Source: Paenibacillus sp. Soil750
Lineage (GTDB): Bacteria > Bacillota > Bacilli > Paenibacillales > NBRC-103111
Assembly: GCF_001428045.1 (NCBI RefSeq)
Contig: NZ_LMSD01000001.1
Coordinates: 62,001 to 126,000, forward strand
Length of the DNA stretch: 64,000 nt
Direction of reading: 5' to 3'
Within the stretch, counting starts at the first letter, position 1. Each line of letters starts with the position of its first letter. The notes under the pieces are model-generated. The model ran no database searches and had not been told where the DNA came from. It worked only from the letters and a program-made list of their open reading frames with translations. Position numbers and translations under genes: made by a program. Shown in pieces: positions 43,927-53,796 of the stretch.

Positions 43927-45120
43927 ATGATGCTAAAAAGAACGCTGCTACTGTTAGCCATATCAAGTCTTGCCTTAACTGGGTGTAAATCTTCCGGACA
44001 GACGAGTGGTCATGTGACTGTTTCAGAATCACCGATATCGAGTGCAGTGGCGGGGGCGGAGCCAACAACGACACCCGCGACACCTAGCGCAGAGCCGACA
44101 ACCCTACCGACCAAAGGCAGTGAGGGAACAACGGCTCTTATGAAAGGGGTAACTGCGCTGAGACTAGCGGACGCTCAAAAGGGCTGGATTGGCGGCAAAG
44201 GGTGGATCGCTCATACCGATGACGGTGGTGGGAAGTGGAAGGTGCAATACACGGGTATTGGAGAAGTTGGGCAACTATTTGCCTTGAATGATCAGGATGC
44301 TTGGGCAACGGAGGAAGGTACAGGGAAGCTGTTCAATACGCAGGATGGCGGGGCTCATTGGTCGACAGTCGGTACCGTTCCCAATCAAGCGTTCCTTCAC
44401 TTCGTGTCGAAGCAGGAAGCCTTTAGCGGCAATGCGCAGACCTTGGATGGTGGTGTCAAATGGGTGAAGCTGCCAGTTCCAACAGGTATGCAAGGGGATG
44501 CTTATTTTCATGATAACAAGAACGGTTGGGCCGTTAGACAAGTAGAAGACATGATCGAGGTCTTGAGGACGCAGGATGGCGGGCAAAATTGGAAACCCGT
44601 CATGTCACGCAATACCGTGGCGACATTGACAGGCAACGTTATTCGCTCCGTTGGCGTGGATGACGCGTGGATAGAGCTGATTGGGGAATCGGGGATGACA
44701 CAAACCTCCTATTCGCTGTTTCACACGAAAGACGGCGGGAAGACCTGGCAAACTGTGCTTGTGAACAGCACAGCTGGTGGAGGACCTGCCCCTGGATTCC
44801 CTATGGGGGATACGACGGGGCCGAAGAACACGGGCTCGAAGCCCGGCCCTCTCTACGTCGTGAACACCGACGTAGCGTTCATGGGCGGCACTTGCCCGGC
44901 ATGCGACAAGCCGAACTCCGTCGGTTGGACGAAGGACGGCGGCAAGACCTGGGTGAACGGTACGGAGTCGTTCACGGGGTACGGCGAGCTGCTGCTTGGC
45001 ATGGCAGATGCGAATAGCGGCTGGCTCATCACGAATGATAATGAGCAGCCGAGTGTGATGTACACCACCCGCAGCGGTGGTGTGAACTGGAATAAGGTGC
45101 ATAGCTTCGATGCACCTTGA
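43927..45120 (+). CDS. YCF48-like seven-bladed propeller lipoprotein
   Basis: 397 residues from the ATG at 43927 (GAAGGGAG 6 nt upstream; the longer frame from 43816 has no site). LTGC lipobox, Cys20. A Thr/Pro-rich linker is followed by seven copies of an [HNRT]TxDGGxxW-type repeat (HTDDGGGKW, NTQDGGAHW, TLDGGVKW, RTQDGGQNW, HTKDGGKTW, WTKDGGKTW, TTRSGGVNW), the signature of a BNR/YCF48 beta-propeller. Such propellers bind proteins or glycans and in cyanobacteria assist photosystem II assembly; here a surface-assembly or scaffold role is plausible but unproven. GC-rich toward its 3' end. Confidence 0.82.
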   Translation: MMLKRTLLLLAISSLALTGCKSSGQTSGHVTVSESPISSAVAGAEPTTTPATPSAEPTTLPTKGSEGTTALMKGVTALRLADAQKGWIGGKGWIAHTDDGGGKWKVQYTGIGEVGQLFALNDQDAWATEEGTGKLFNTQDGGAHWSTVGTVPNQAFLHFVSKQEAFSGNAQTLDGGVKWVKLPVPTGMQGDAYFHDNKNGWAVRQVEDMIEVLRTQDGGQNWKPVMSRNTVATLTGNVIRSVGVDDAWIELIGESGMTQTSYSLFHTKDGGKTWQTVLVNSTAGGGPAPGFPMGDTTGPKNTGSKPGPLYVVNTDVAFMGGTCPACDKPNSVGWTKDGGKTWVNGTESFTGYGELLLGMADANSGWLITNDNEQPSVMYTTRSGGVNWNKVHSFDAP

Positions 45121-45124
45121 TAGA

Positions 45125-45160
45125 AAGCCACCGCGGTTGTCTTTGCGCGGTGGCTTTTTT
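45125..45160 (+). terminator. Terminator of the propeller gene
   Basis: 11-bp arms (AAGCCACCGCG with its complement), a loop of about 10 nt and TTTTTT. Confidence 0.85.
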
Positions 45161-45267
45161 ATATGCAGCTAGCTACTCCTCACACCCATCGCACTCCGCA
45201 CCAATTGCCATAACACGCTCCACCTTCACCGTCAGCAAACGCCAACCCAAATTCACCGCCGCAGCAG

Positions 45268-45457
45268 ATTAAATGGATTTCCTCCATCTATTTCAGTCTA
45301 ATTTGCGTGTTTTCAGCGATTAGATGGATTTCCTACAGTTAAATGAGCTGAACGTAGTGGGAATGCTCGAATTCGATGAAATTAGCTGTAGCTTATACAT
45401 CTAAATCCAATTTCGAATGGATTTCGAAGGAAATAGCTGGAGGTTTTCCAGTTGTTT
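45268..45457. repeat. Intergenic stem-loop array, copy C of a dispersed family
   Basis: About 190 bp with four 25-nt units: 45268-45293, 45318-45344, 45379-45408 and 45431-45457. Between units 2 and 3 lies a partial repeat of ATTCGATGAAATTAGCTGTA, matching the A and B copies. The region sits between convergent genes, just after a terminator. No gene is seen between 45161 and 45483. Confidence 0.7.
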
Positions 45458-45483
45458 GCGCCACTCCCCCCACACAAACCTAC

Positions 45484-45984
45484 TCACTTCGTAGGCGTAT
45501 CACTCCCGTTTCCATTCCCATTCCCATTCGTTCCATTCGTATTCTTCCCATTGAAGAACGTCGATGTTAGATCACGCAGCTTCTCCATGAACTTTCCGTA
45601 GCCGTAACCTGTCAGAAAGGCTATGCTGATACGCGCTGACATCGAATCGCCAACTTCTAGCAGCATAATGCCGCTCGCGAATAGGATAATTGTGATAATC
45701 GCAGAACCGAAGCATAGGATTGGCCGCATGAGGTACCAGTAGATCCATTGTGTGGTGAGCTCTTGATAATGCTCATGAAACATGCGCAAACCATATAGCG
45801 CACCACCAAGCGCTCCTGCAAAGCCGAAGCATGCATACTCATGATAGAGGACGAAATCAATGCCCAGTATTTTGCGCTCAAAAGAACTGCTGCCAAGCAC
45901 GGCCATCATCCATAGGCTGCCAACAAACCAGATCATTAAATAAGCAAAAATAGCTTGCTTGCCGAATCGGTTAATGGGATTCAT
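45484..45984 (-). CDS. Membrane protein of unknown function with an Asn/Gly tail
   Basis: 166 residues, four predicted helices, then an Asn/Thr/Gly-rich tail encoded by a TTCCCAT-type microsatellite at about 45507-45545. Its ribosome site GAGGGCGG lies in the 3' arm of a long hairpin (45991-46032) that also terminates the glycosyltransferase gene, so its translation may be coupled to or gated by that stem. Fourth gene of a minus-strand operon. Function unknown. Confidence 0.8.
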   Translation of the reverse strand: MNPINRFGKQAIFAYLMIWFVGSLWMMAVLGSSSFERKILGIDFVLYHEYACFGFAGALGGALYGLRMFHEHYQELTTQWIYWYLMRPILCFGSAIITIILFASGIMLLEVGDSMSARISIAFLTGYGYGKFMEKLRDLTSTFFNGKNTNGTNGNGNGNGSDTPTK

Positions 45985-45990
45985 AACAAA

Positions 45991-46032
45991 ACACCGCCCT
46001 CACAATGGTTACTACCATTGTATGAGCGGTGT
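45991..46032 (-). promoter_or_regulatory. Long hairpin spanning the glycosyltransferase stop and the next ribosome site
   Basis: Arms ACACCGC/GCGGTGT and CAATGGT/ACCATTG (loop TACT, small bulge at 46021-46022) enclose the end of the 46012 gene; on the minus strand TTTTGTT and then the ATG of the membrane protein follow, with its GAGGGCGG site in the 3' arm. Likely an intrinsic terminator/attenuator with a partly masked ribosome site. Confidence 0.6.
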
Positions 46033-47190
46033 TTTTGATGATGCCTGAATATAGGAACGCTTATCCGATTGCTCTAGGTACGCAATGATCGCTGTTGCAC
46101 AGCTTTGATCTTCCTCATTTTGCTCTTCACGGATGTCCGTTCTCCGCTTTGCAAGCTCAGGATATTGCTCGAGCAGTAGTTTAAACCAGTGGTCAATCAT
46201 CGCGACGGATGTGATGCGCTGTCCGTAGCCATTTTCCTGGAAATAGGTGCAATTTTTCTCTTCTTGCCCGGGAATCGGGCTATAGAACAGCATGGGGATA
46301 CCTTTGGCCATTGCCTCTGTACAGGTCATCCCGCCTGGCTTCGTAATCAGCAAATCGGAGATATCCATCAGCTTGCTAATCTCGGTGGTATAGCCAATCA
46401 GATGGACATTTGGCTGACGGAAAGCTTCTTCATCTAGGAGTTGAAGACGTGCTTTTTCATTCGTGCCGAGACAGATAAGCAGTTGAATATCTTGGCTCCA
46501 ACTTGCCAGATAGGTCAGCAGCTCTTCCTTTTCTTCCTTTTTAAAAACACCCCAACCGCCACCCATAACCATGACCGTAGGCATGGCTTTGAGTCCGAAT
46601 TCCTGCCGAATCTGCTCCTTGCTATGAGCTTTGCGGAAATTAGGATGAACCGGAATACCGGTAACCTCAATACGCTTGTCCAGAACACCACAGTTCATGA
46701 GACGCTCTTTAACAAGGGGCGTGGATACCAAATATTTGTCTACCGCTGCGTCTATCCACGTCCCATGAACATCATAATCGGTGATCACGGTAAAGAGAGG
46801 TACATTCAGCCCTGCGCGTTTCAATCTAGAGACAATAATACTTGGAAAGGGGTGCGTACAGACGATCAAATCCGGTTTCAACTGCTTAATAACGGCTTTC
46901 GTTCGTGAATAGAAGATACGATGCAGCACGAGACTGGCTACACGACTCGGCCTTTTATCATAATGATTTCGATAGAGCATACCGTACAGTCTGGGTTGTG
47001 ATGTTACCGTGCGGCGGTATGCCGAGAAGACCCAAGGTGCTAAGGTAGGATGTAAAAAAGCGCCAAGCTCAATCACGCGGGTAATCATGTCTGACGAGGA
47101 TTGCCGAAGCTCGCCAGACAGCGCATGAGCAGCTTGTGTATGTCCTTTCCCGAAGCCCTCAGATAATAGCAAAATCCGTTTTTTACGCAA
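46012..47190 (-). CDS. Processive glycosyltransferase, MGDG-synthase type (GT28)
   Basis: 392 residues from a TTG at 47190 preceded by AAAGGTGA; a GTG three codons earlier sits on top of that site. N-terminal GHTQAAHALS motif, then MVMGGGWGVFKKEE and the donor-binding KPGGMTCTEAMAKGIPMLFYSPIPGQEEKN, as in UgtP/MGDG synthases, which build diglucosyldiacylglycerol. Peripheral cytoplasmic membrane enzyme. Third gene of the operon. Confidence 0.89.
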   Translation of the reverse strand: MRKKRILLLSEGFGKGHTQAAHALSGELRQSSSDMITRVIELGAFLHPTLAPWVFSAYRRTVTSQPRLYGMLYRNHYDKRPSRVASLVLHRIFYSRTKAVIKQLKPDLIVCTHPFPSIIVSRLKRAGLNVPLFTVITDYDVHGTWIDAAVDKYLVSTPLVKERLMNCGVLDKRIEVTGIPVHPNFRKAHSKEQIRQEFGLKAMPTVMVMGGGWGVFKKEEKEELLTYLASWSQDIQLLICLGTNEKARLQLLDEEAFRQPNVHLIGYTTEISKLMDISDLLITKPGGMTCTEAMAKGIPMLFYSPIPGQEEKNCTYFQENGYGQRITSVAMIDHWFKLLLEQYPELAKRRTDIREEQNEEDQSCATAIIAYLEQSDKRSYIQASSKTPLIQW

Positions 47191-47223
47191 GGAACTCACC
47201 TTTCTTTGTAAATCATATCTATC

Positions 47224-47799
47224 CTAGGTGTGATCTGTTTTTTTCTTAGATGCATAGCATTTGCGACACACAGGAACGTAGCTTTCATTCCCGCCGATCT
47301 GGATCTGCTCACCATGGAAGATAGGAACGCCGTCTTTGCAACGCATGTTCATGATTGCCTTTTTATCACAATACCAACAAACGGTTTTAATTTCTTCGAT
47401 CGTATCCGCCACAGCCAAAAGTGCATTGCTGCCTTCAAATAATTGTCCCATGAAATCAGCACGAAGCCCGTAAGCGATAACGGGAATATCCAGTTCATCG
47501 ACGACTTCAATCAATTGAGAGACCTGAGCTTTGTTCAAGAACTGAGCCTCGTCGACCAAAATGCAATTTGGACGTTCGGTCTGCGCCAAAGCGACCATAT
47601 CCAAATGTTCGTCTACGACGATGGCTCCTTTTTGCATACCGATGCGGGAAGCGACTTTACCAACACCGAAACGATCATCCATAACGGAAGTGAGGAGAAG
47701 TACTTTTTTGCCCTGTTCCTCATAATTATGAGCTACGCGTAAGACTTCAATCGATTTACCGCTATTCATCGTGCCATAACGAAAGTACAATTTTGCCAA
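47224..47799 (-). CDS. tdk: Thymidine kinase
   Basis: 191 residues from a TTG start with AGAAGGGA 11 nt upstream. Salvage kinase making dTMP from thymidine. P-loop GTMNSGKS at 9-16, catalytic Glu in LVDEAQFL, the lasso region GLRADFMGQLFEGS and the zinc cysteines CWYC and CRKC. Second gene of the operon between an HD hydrolase and the glycosyltransferase. Confidence 0.97.
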   Translation of the reverse strand: MAKLYFRYGTMNSGKSIEVLRVAHNYEEQGKKVLLLTSVMDDRFGVGKVASRIGMQKGAIVVDEHLDMVALAQTERPNCILVDEAQFLNKAQVSQLIEVVDELDIPVIAYGLRADFMGQLFEGSNALLAVADTIEEIKTVCWYCDKKAIMNMRCKDGVPIFHGEQIQIGGNESYVPVCRKCYASKKKTDHT

Positions 47800-47825
47800 G
47801 CTGGGACAGTCCCTTCTGCGGATGT

Positions 47826-48803
47826 TTATATGGTGAAAAAATAAGTTGCGGCCATGCTATCCAGTTCAGCCAGCTTCACAGCAGCTTGAAAGCTGACTTC
47901 AGAGGCGAGTTTTTCGCCAATTAGCGGTTGTTTTTTGTAAATCTTCCCGATCTTGACTTCAATGCTGCCTGGTACGGGTTCTTGGGCAATTTGAATACGA
48001 TGGGGCTCATACATGAGCACATGAATTGTTTCGCGAGCCGTCTCATTATTGCTCTGCAGCAGCTCCTGAATCAACTCATGATCCATGAGTGCGGGGATTC
48101 GATCCTTCATGCCTGGATTTGCCTCGCAATGATGTGCCGTTGCTTTGGCCAGCAGTGCATCCATTGCTAGAAATTGCGGGTGCAGGATGAGTCGATGTTC
48201 TTCAACAATCGCATCAATAAGTGCTGTGGCTGAAGCCTCATTCGCTTCTATGTAGGGTCCGCGTAAGCGAAGTCCTTTCACTACTTCCGAAGGCGGCAGC
48301 GTCTGACGTCCAGCATAGTAAGTATCGCGCAGGAAGCTATCCAAGTGATCGAGTCCAAGAACCGTTGATTTGTTGGTTAGCGGTGTTTCTTGTTTCAAAA
48401 GATCAATAATTGCCCGCGGCGAAATGCCGTGCTTGACTAGAATATCCGCGATGATGCCTTGCCCGATTAATTGTTCGGTTTGACGGTGATGATTATACCC
48501 AAGGGTCCGCTCAACCGCATGGGAGAAAGGCAGGTGCCCGATATCATGGAGCAGTGCCGCAATGCGCAGATGAGATTCTTCTGGGCAAAAGTGAGCCATG
48601 AGTGACCAAACGCCAACCGTATGTTCGAAGCGTGAATGTGTAAGTGGTGAAAATAGAGCCGATGCTCCGAAATGATGTAAAAACTTCAGGCGGCGTACCG
48701 GCTTTGAGCGGAAAAGCTCAATTTCAACCGGATGAGCTTCTAGCTGCCATTGATAAAGAGGCTCCCTAATCATGCCGTCCCCAAAAGTATGCTGTATACT
48801 CAA
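47826..48803 (-). CDS. HD superfamily phosphohydrolase, YwfO/SAMHD1-like
   Basis: 325 residues from a TTG start (AGGAGGAG 5-6 nt upstream). HD motif ALLHDIGHLPFSHAVERTLG, preceding SRFEHTVGV, and the later GLDHLDSFLRDTYYAG. Similar to YwfO, a dNTP-type triphosphohydrolase relative in Bacillus. Linkage to thymidine kinase supports a nucleotide-pool role. First gene of the four-gene operon. Confidence 0.88.
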   Translation of the reverse strand: MSIQHTFGDGMIREPLYQWQLEAHPVEIELFRSKPVRRLKFLHHFGASALFSPLTHSRFEHTVGVWSLMAHFCPEESHLRIAALLHDIGHLPFSHAVERTLGYNHHRQTEQLIGQGIIADILVKHGISPRAIIDLLKQETPLTNKSTVLGLDHLDSFLRDTYYAGRQTLPPSEVVKGLRLRGPYIEANEASATALIDAIVEEHRLILHPQFLAMDALLAKATAHHCEANPGMKDRIPALMDHELIQELLQSNNETARETIHVLMYEPHRIQIAQEPVPGSIEVKIGKIYKKQPLIGEKLASEVSFQAAVKLAELDSMAATYFFTI

Positions 48804-48985
48804 ACAGAGCTCCTCCTAAGATGTGGAATCTGGATGTATGTTCTAGCGGTATTAGCTATCATAGCATGAAACATAGAAAGTTTGCTATCACATGCACAGC
48901 CAGTTGTATTTATATAGGAAATGAGAACATTTATCGTGCCTATACAATATGTTTCAACTGGCGATTCTATTAAAATGAAAACCTT

Positions 48986-49060
48986 TTCAATTTAAATATT
49001 TTTAAATTGAACTATAGGAAACCAAGTGTTAATATAATAGAAAAAATATTGAGAATATTT
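48986..49060 (+). promoter_or_regulatory. gltB promoter with two inverted repeats
   Basis: TTGAAC (49007-49012), 17 bp, TAATAT (49030-49035). A perfect inverted repeat (arms TTCAATTTAAA, 48986-48996 and 49001-49011) overlaps the -35, and a second (AAATATT-GAG-AATATTT, 49044-49060) lies just past the start site. Both are candidate operators for a nitrogen or carbon regulator. Confidence 0.65.
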
Positions 49061-49177
49061 CCTCTACTTATTGCGGATGTAGTCGAAATATGAAGCATTG
49101 AATTCTTACTTTTTAGCACTTTAAAGCATGCGTTTAACAAAGTCCAGCGAAAAACGAGGGAAGAAAGGTTGCACAAC

Positions 49178-52100
49178 ATGACTATTAATGGATTACCGCC
49201 CAAACAGGGACTGTACGATCCGAGGAATGAGCATGATGCTTGCGGTATAGGCTTTGTTGCCAATATCAAGGGTGTCAAATCTCATGCCATCGTCAAGCAA
49301 GCGCTTCGCGTACTTTGCAATTTGGATCATCGAGGCGGGCAAGGCAGTGACCCGAATACGGGGGATGGCGCAGGCATTTTGATGCAAATTCCAGACACGT
49401 ATTTTCAATCCGCCTGTGAACAAGAGAACATTAAACTTCCAACTGCTGGCAGCTATGGCGTAGGTATGGTCTATTTGCCTCAAGAATTAGAGGCACGTCA
49501 AGCTTGTGAAAGTACCATTGAGCGAATAGTCAAACAAGAAGGGCAACAATTTCTTGGATGGAGAACCGTTCCAACAAATAACAGTTCGTTGGGGGATTCT
49601 GCAGTATCCGCTGAACCATATATTCGTCAGGTGTTTATCGGCCAAAGCGCAGATACTGCGACGAATCTTGATTTTGAGCGCAAGTTATACATTATTCGTA
49701 AATTATCTGAAAACGCTATCAAACTATCCCTTCCGGGATCGCAATTTTACTATTCTAGCTTGTCTAGCAGAACGATTGTATATAAAGGGATGCTAACACC
49801 TGAGCAAGTGGACGCGTATTACGTGGAATTGCAAGATGAGAAGGTAGAATCTGCCTTAGCGCTCGTTCACTCCCGTTTTAGTACCAATACGTTCCCGAGC
49901 TGGGAACGTGCGCATCCGTACCGTTATTTGATTCATAATGGTGAGATCAATACACTTCGTGGTAATGTCAACTGGATGCACGCGCGTCAAGCGATGTGTG
50001 ACTCTGATTTATTTGGTGAAGATTTCAAACGTATTCTACCAGTTATTGATACGGATGGTTCCGATTCCCAAATGTTTGATAATACACTAGAGTTCCTTAT
50101 GCTTTCAGGCCGTTCATTGCCGCATGCCGCCATGATGATGGTACCTGAGCCTTGGTCTAAGCATGAAGGTATGGATGATGATAAAAAGGCGTTCTACGAA
50201 TATCACAGCACCTTGATGGAGCCGTGGGATGGTCCAGCAGCTATTGCTTTCACAGATGGCAGTCAGATCGGAGCGATTCTCGATCGTAATGGCTTACGTC
50301 CTTCTCGTTACTATGTGACAACGGATGATTTAATTGTACTTGCTTCTGAAGTAGGCGTGCTGGATATCGAGCCTGAGCGCATTTTGTACAAAGACCGTCT
50401 AAGACCGGGGCGCATGCTGCTTGTGGATACGGTAGAAGGCCGCATCGTGACCGACGAAGAAATCAAGAGCGGCATCGCTAGCGAGCAGCCGTATCGGGAT
50501 TGGTTGAATGAGCATCTCGTTTCCCTAGAGGATCTGGAAGATGCGCCAATTGTACTTGGCTCTGACCAGGACACGATTCTTCAGCGTCAGCAAGCGTTTG
50601 GCTATACCTTCGAACAACTGCGTAAGACGCTTGAGCCTATGGGCAAAACGGGTGTGGATCCGATCGGTTCCATGGGTACGGATGCGCCGCTTGCGGTGCT
50701 TTCAGACCGTCCGCAGCTGCTTTATAACTATTTTAAACAATTATTCGCACAAGTAACGAACCCGCCAATTGATGCGAACTTTGAAGAAATTATTACGGCG
50801 CAGGGCACCACGATTGGGCCAGAGCGCAACCTGATTAAGCCCGAGCCAGAGAGCTGCCGTCAAATTCGTTTGAAGTCGCCGTTCCTCTCCAATGAAGAAC
50901 TGGCGAAGCTGCGTCATATTCAGCGTGATGGTTTCAAAACGGTCACGTTGTCGACGCTTTTCGAAGCATCGGCAGGTACTGCTGGGCTTGAGAGTGCGAT
51001 GCAAGATTTGTACGTGGCTGCCGATCAAGCAATTATCGACGGCGCTACGCTGATTATTCTCTCAGACCGTGGTGTAGATAGTGCGAACGCGCCGATTCCG
51101 GCACTTCTCGCAACATCAGGCTTACATCACCACTTGATTCGTCAAGGCACGCGGACGAAAGTCAGCTTGCTTGTCGAGTCTGGTGAGCCGCGTGAAGTGC
51201 ACCATTTTGCCCTATTGCTCGGCTATGGCGCAGGTGCAATCAATCCATATCTGGCGTTAGAAACGCTTGATGACATGATTCAGCGTAAGCAGCTAGTTGG
51301 CGTTGATCACGAGAAGGCGATCTATAACTACATCAAAGCTGTCACGAAGGGTGTAGTTAAAGTGCTAGCGAAAATGGGGATTTCCACCATTCAGAGCTAT
51401 CGCGGGGCGCAAATCTTTGAAGCGATCGGCTTGAGCCAAGAGCTGGTAGATAGCTACTTCACTTGGACGTATACCCCAGTTGGGGGTATCGGTATCGAAA
51501 TGGTGGCGAAGGAAGCCCTAATGCGTCACAGCCGTGCGTTCTCTGAACAAGAGGGACGCGATCGTGTGCTGGATACAGGCGGCGACTTGCAATGGCGCAG
51601 AGACGGGGAAGATCACATCTACACCCCAGAAACTGTGCATGCTCTGCAATCAGCTGTTCGTACGAACAATTACGGCATGTATAAAAACTTTAGTAAGCTC
51701 GTCAAACGTGAAGACGAGAAATATATGGCTTTGCGCGGACTGCTGAGCTTCAAAGCAGGACGCACACCGATTCCGATCGAAGAGGTGGAGCCGATCGAAT
51801 CGATCTTCAAGCGCTTCAAGACCGGAGCCATGTCCTACGGCTCCATCTCCAAAGAAGCGCACGAAACGATCGCGATTGCGATGAACCGCATCGGCGGCAA
51901 GAGCAATACCGGCGAAGGCGGCGAGCATCCGGAGCGTTTCACGCCAGATGCGAACGGCGATCTTCGCCGCAGTGCCATCAAGCAGGTGGCATCCGGCCGC
52001 TTCGGCGTCACGAGCCACTATCTCGTCAATGCTGACGAGATTCAGATCAAGATGGCGCAAGGCGCGAAGCCCGGCGAAGGCGGTCAGCTTCCGGGAACCA

Positions 52101-53770
52101 AGGTGTACCCTTGGGTTGCCGAGGTTCGCGGTGTTACACCAGGCGTAGGCTTGATTTCGCCGCCGCCGCATCATGATATTTATTCGATCGAGGATCTCGC
52201 AGAGCTGATCCACGATCTCAAGAATGCCAACCCACGGGCACGAATCAGCGTTAAGCTGGTATCCGAGGTCGGTGTTGGCACGATTGCTGCCGGTGTAGCC
52301 AAAGGGAAAGCGGACGTTGTCCTCATCTCCGGCTACGACGGAGGCACAGGGGCGTCACCGCAGACGAGTATTCGTCACGCGGGACTGCCGTGGGAGCTTG
52401 GTCTGGCGGAGACGCATCAGACACTCGTGCTGAACAACCTGCGCAGCCGTATCGTCGTCGAGACGGATGGCAAGCTGATGACTGGGCGCGACGTTGTCGT
52501 AGCTGCCCTGCTCGGTGCCGAGGAGTTCGGCTTCGCAACAACACCATTGATTACCATCGGCTGCGTGATGATGCGCGTCTGCCATTTGGATACTTGTCCG
52601 GTTGGGGTCGCTACGCAAAATCCGGAGCTTCGTAAGAAATTTGCTGGAGATCCGCAGCATGTTGTGAACTTCATGACCTTTATCGCCAACGATGTACGTG
52701 AGATGATGGCAGAGCTTGGCTTCCGCACGATCGAAGAGATGGTTGGACGTACCGATATCTTGGAGTCCAAGCCAGCGGTCGAGCATTGGAAAGCCAAAGG
52801 CGTGGATCTTACGCCACTGCTGCACCAACCGGACATGGGCGAAGAAGTCGGCCGCTTCTGCCAAATGGAGCAGGATCATGGCTTAGATCGCTCCTTGGAT
52901 ATGACGAAGCTGCTTGCTATTTGTGAGCCAGCAATTGAGCGCAAAGAGCATGTACACGCGATTCTGCCAATTACGAACGTGAACCGTGTTGTCGGAACGA
53001 TCGTGGGTAGCGAAGTCACACGCCGTCACGGCGTTGATGGCTTGCCGCACGATACGATTCGTCTACATTTTGAAGGATCAGCAGGTCAAAGCTTTGGTGC
53101 TTTTGTACCGAAAGGGATCACACTCTCCCTCGAAGGAGATGCCAATGACTACGTAGGGAAAGGATTGTCTGGCGGTAAGCTGGCGATTTTCCCATCCAGT
53201 AAGTCGACTTTTGTACCTGAAGATAACGTGATTATCGGCAATACTGCCTTATATGGTGCTACAGATGGAGATGTTTACATCCGTGGTATCGCTGGCGAAC
53301 GCTTCTGCGTAAGAAATAGTGGTGTGCGTGCCGTCGTTGAGGGTGTCGGCGATCATGGCTGTGAGTATATGACGGGTGGTCGAGTCGTTGTCCTTGGTCC
53401 AACAGGGCGTAACTTCGCAGCGGGTATGTCAGGCGGTATTGCCTACGTACTGGATGTGAATGGTGACTTCCAAAGCAAAGTGAATAAAGAGATGGTTTAC
53501 CTCGAGCAGTTGGAAGAAACGTATGAGATGAATGAATTGAAAACGATGATCCAACATCATGCCACATTTACGGATAGCAGCGTTGCCCACCAGGTTATTC
53601 AGCACTGGGATGAGTACGTTTGGAAGTTCGTGAAGGTTATACCGAAGGACTACAAACGGATGTTTGATGCTATCGAGAAAGTGAAACGCTCCGGTCTAAG
53701 CCAACAAGAAGCGGTCATGGTTGCTTTCGAGGCGAATATGAGAGATGTTTCCCGTGTCGGTGGAAATTAA
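49178..53770 (+). CDS. gltB: Glutamate synthase large subunit
   Basis: 1530 residues from the ATG at 49178 (AAAGG 9 nt upstream; a TTG three codons earlier is possible). Converts glutamine and 2-oxoglutarate to two glutamates using NADPH via the small subunit. Cys22 in HDACGIGF becomes the N-terminal nucleophile after propeptide cleavage. The central FMN-binding TIM barrel, the 3Fe-4S cluster motif [15 protein letters not shown] and the C-terminal GXGXG beta-helix are present. Forms an operon with gltD 26 bp downstream. Called gltA in B. subtilis. Confidence 0.97.
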   Translation: MTINGLPPKQGLYDPRNEHDACGIGFVANIKGVKSHAIVKQALRVLCNLDHRGGQGSDPNTGDGAGILMQIPDTYFQSACEQENIKLPTAGSYGVGMVYLPQELEARQACESTIERIVKQEGQQFLGWRTVPTNNSSLGDSAVSAEPYIRQVFIGQSADTATNLDFERKLYIIRKLSENAIKLSLPGSQFYYSSLSSRTIVYKGMLTPEQVDAYYVELQDEKVESALALVHSRFSTNTFPSWERAHPYRYLIHNGEINTLRGNVNWMHARQAMCDSDLFGEDFKRILPVIDTDGSDSQMFDNTLEFLMLSGRSLPHAAMMMVPEPWSKHEGMDDDKKAFYEYHSTLMEPWDGPAAIAFTDGSQIGAILDRNGLRPSRYYVTTDDLIVLASEVGVLDIEPERILYKDRLRPGRMLLVDTVEGRIVTDEEIKSGIASEQPYRDWLNEHLVSLEDLEDAPIVLGSDQDTILQRQQAFGYTFEQLRKTLEPMGKTGVDPIGSMGTDAPLAVLSDRPQLLYNYFKQLFAQVTNPPIDANFEEIITAQGTTIGPERNLIKPEPESCRQIRLKSPFLSNEELAKLRHIQRDGFKTVTLSTLFEASAGTAGLESAMQDLYVAADQAIIDGATLIILSDRGVDSANAPIPALLATSGLHHHLIRQGTRTKVSLLVESGEPREVHHFALLLGYGAGAINPYLALETLDDMIQRKQLVGVDHEKAIYNYIKAVTKGVVKVLAKMGISTIQSYRGAQIFEAIGLSQELVDSYFTWTYTPVGGIGIEMVAKEALMRHSRAFSEQEGRDRVLDTGGDLQWRRDGEDHIYTPETVHALQSAVRTNNYGMYKNFSKLVKREDEKYMALRGLLSFKAGRTPIPIEEVEPIESIFKRFKTGAMSYGSISKEAHETIAIAMNRIGGKSNTGEGGEHPERFTPDANGDLRRSAIKQVASGRFGVTSHYLVNADEIQIKMAQGAKPGEGGQLPGTKVYPWVAEVRGVTPGVGLISPPPHHDIYSIEDLAELIHDLKNANPRARISVKLVSEVGVGTIAAGVAKGKADVVLISGYDGGTGASPQTSIRHAGLPWELGLAETHQTLVLNNLRSRIVVETDGKLMTGRDVVVAALLGAEEFGFATTPLITIGCVMMRVCHLDTCPVGVATQNPELRKKFAGDPQHVVNFMTFIANDVREMMAELGFRTIEEMVGRTDILESKPAVEHWKAKGVDLTPLLHQPDMGEEVGRFCQMEQDHGLDRSLDMTKLLAICEPAIERKEHVHAILPITNVNRVVGTIVGSEVTRRHGVDGLPHDTIRLHFEGSAGQSFGAFVPKGITLSLEGDANDYVGKGLSGGKLAIFPSSKSTFVPEDNVIIGNTALYGATDGDVYIRGIAGERFCVRNSGVRAVVEGVGDHGCEYMTGGRVVVLGPTGRNFAAGMSGGIAYVLDVNGDFQSKVNKEMVYLEQLEETYEMNELKTMIQHHATFTDSSVAHQVIQHWDEYVWKFVKVIPKDYKRMFDAIEKVKRSGLSQQEAVMVAFEANMRDVSRVGGN

Positions 53771-53796
53771 CGAAACTCAGGAGGGATTAAACGTAA

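Noticed and set aside
44605..45102. 165-codon antisense frame opposite the propeller gene
   Set aside because: Shadow of a GC-rich coding region; Arg/His-rich composition and no motif.
51650..52213. 187-codon antisense open frame within gltB
   Set aside because: It mirrors the GC-rich coding frame of gltB, has no ribosome site and reads as low-complexity shadow protein.
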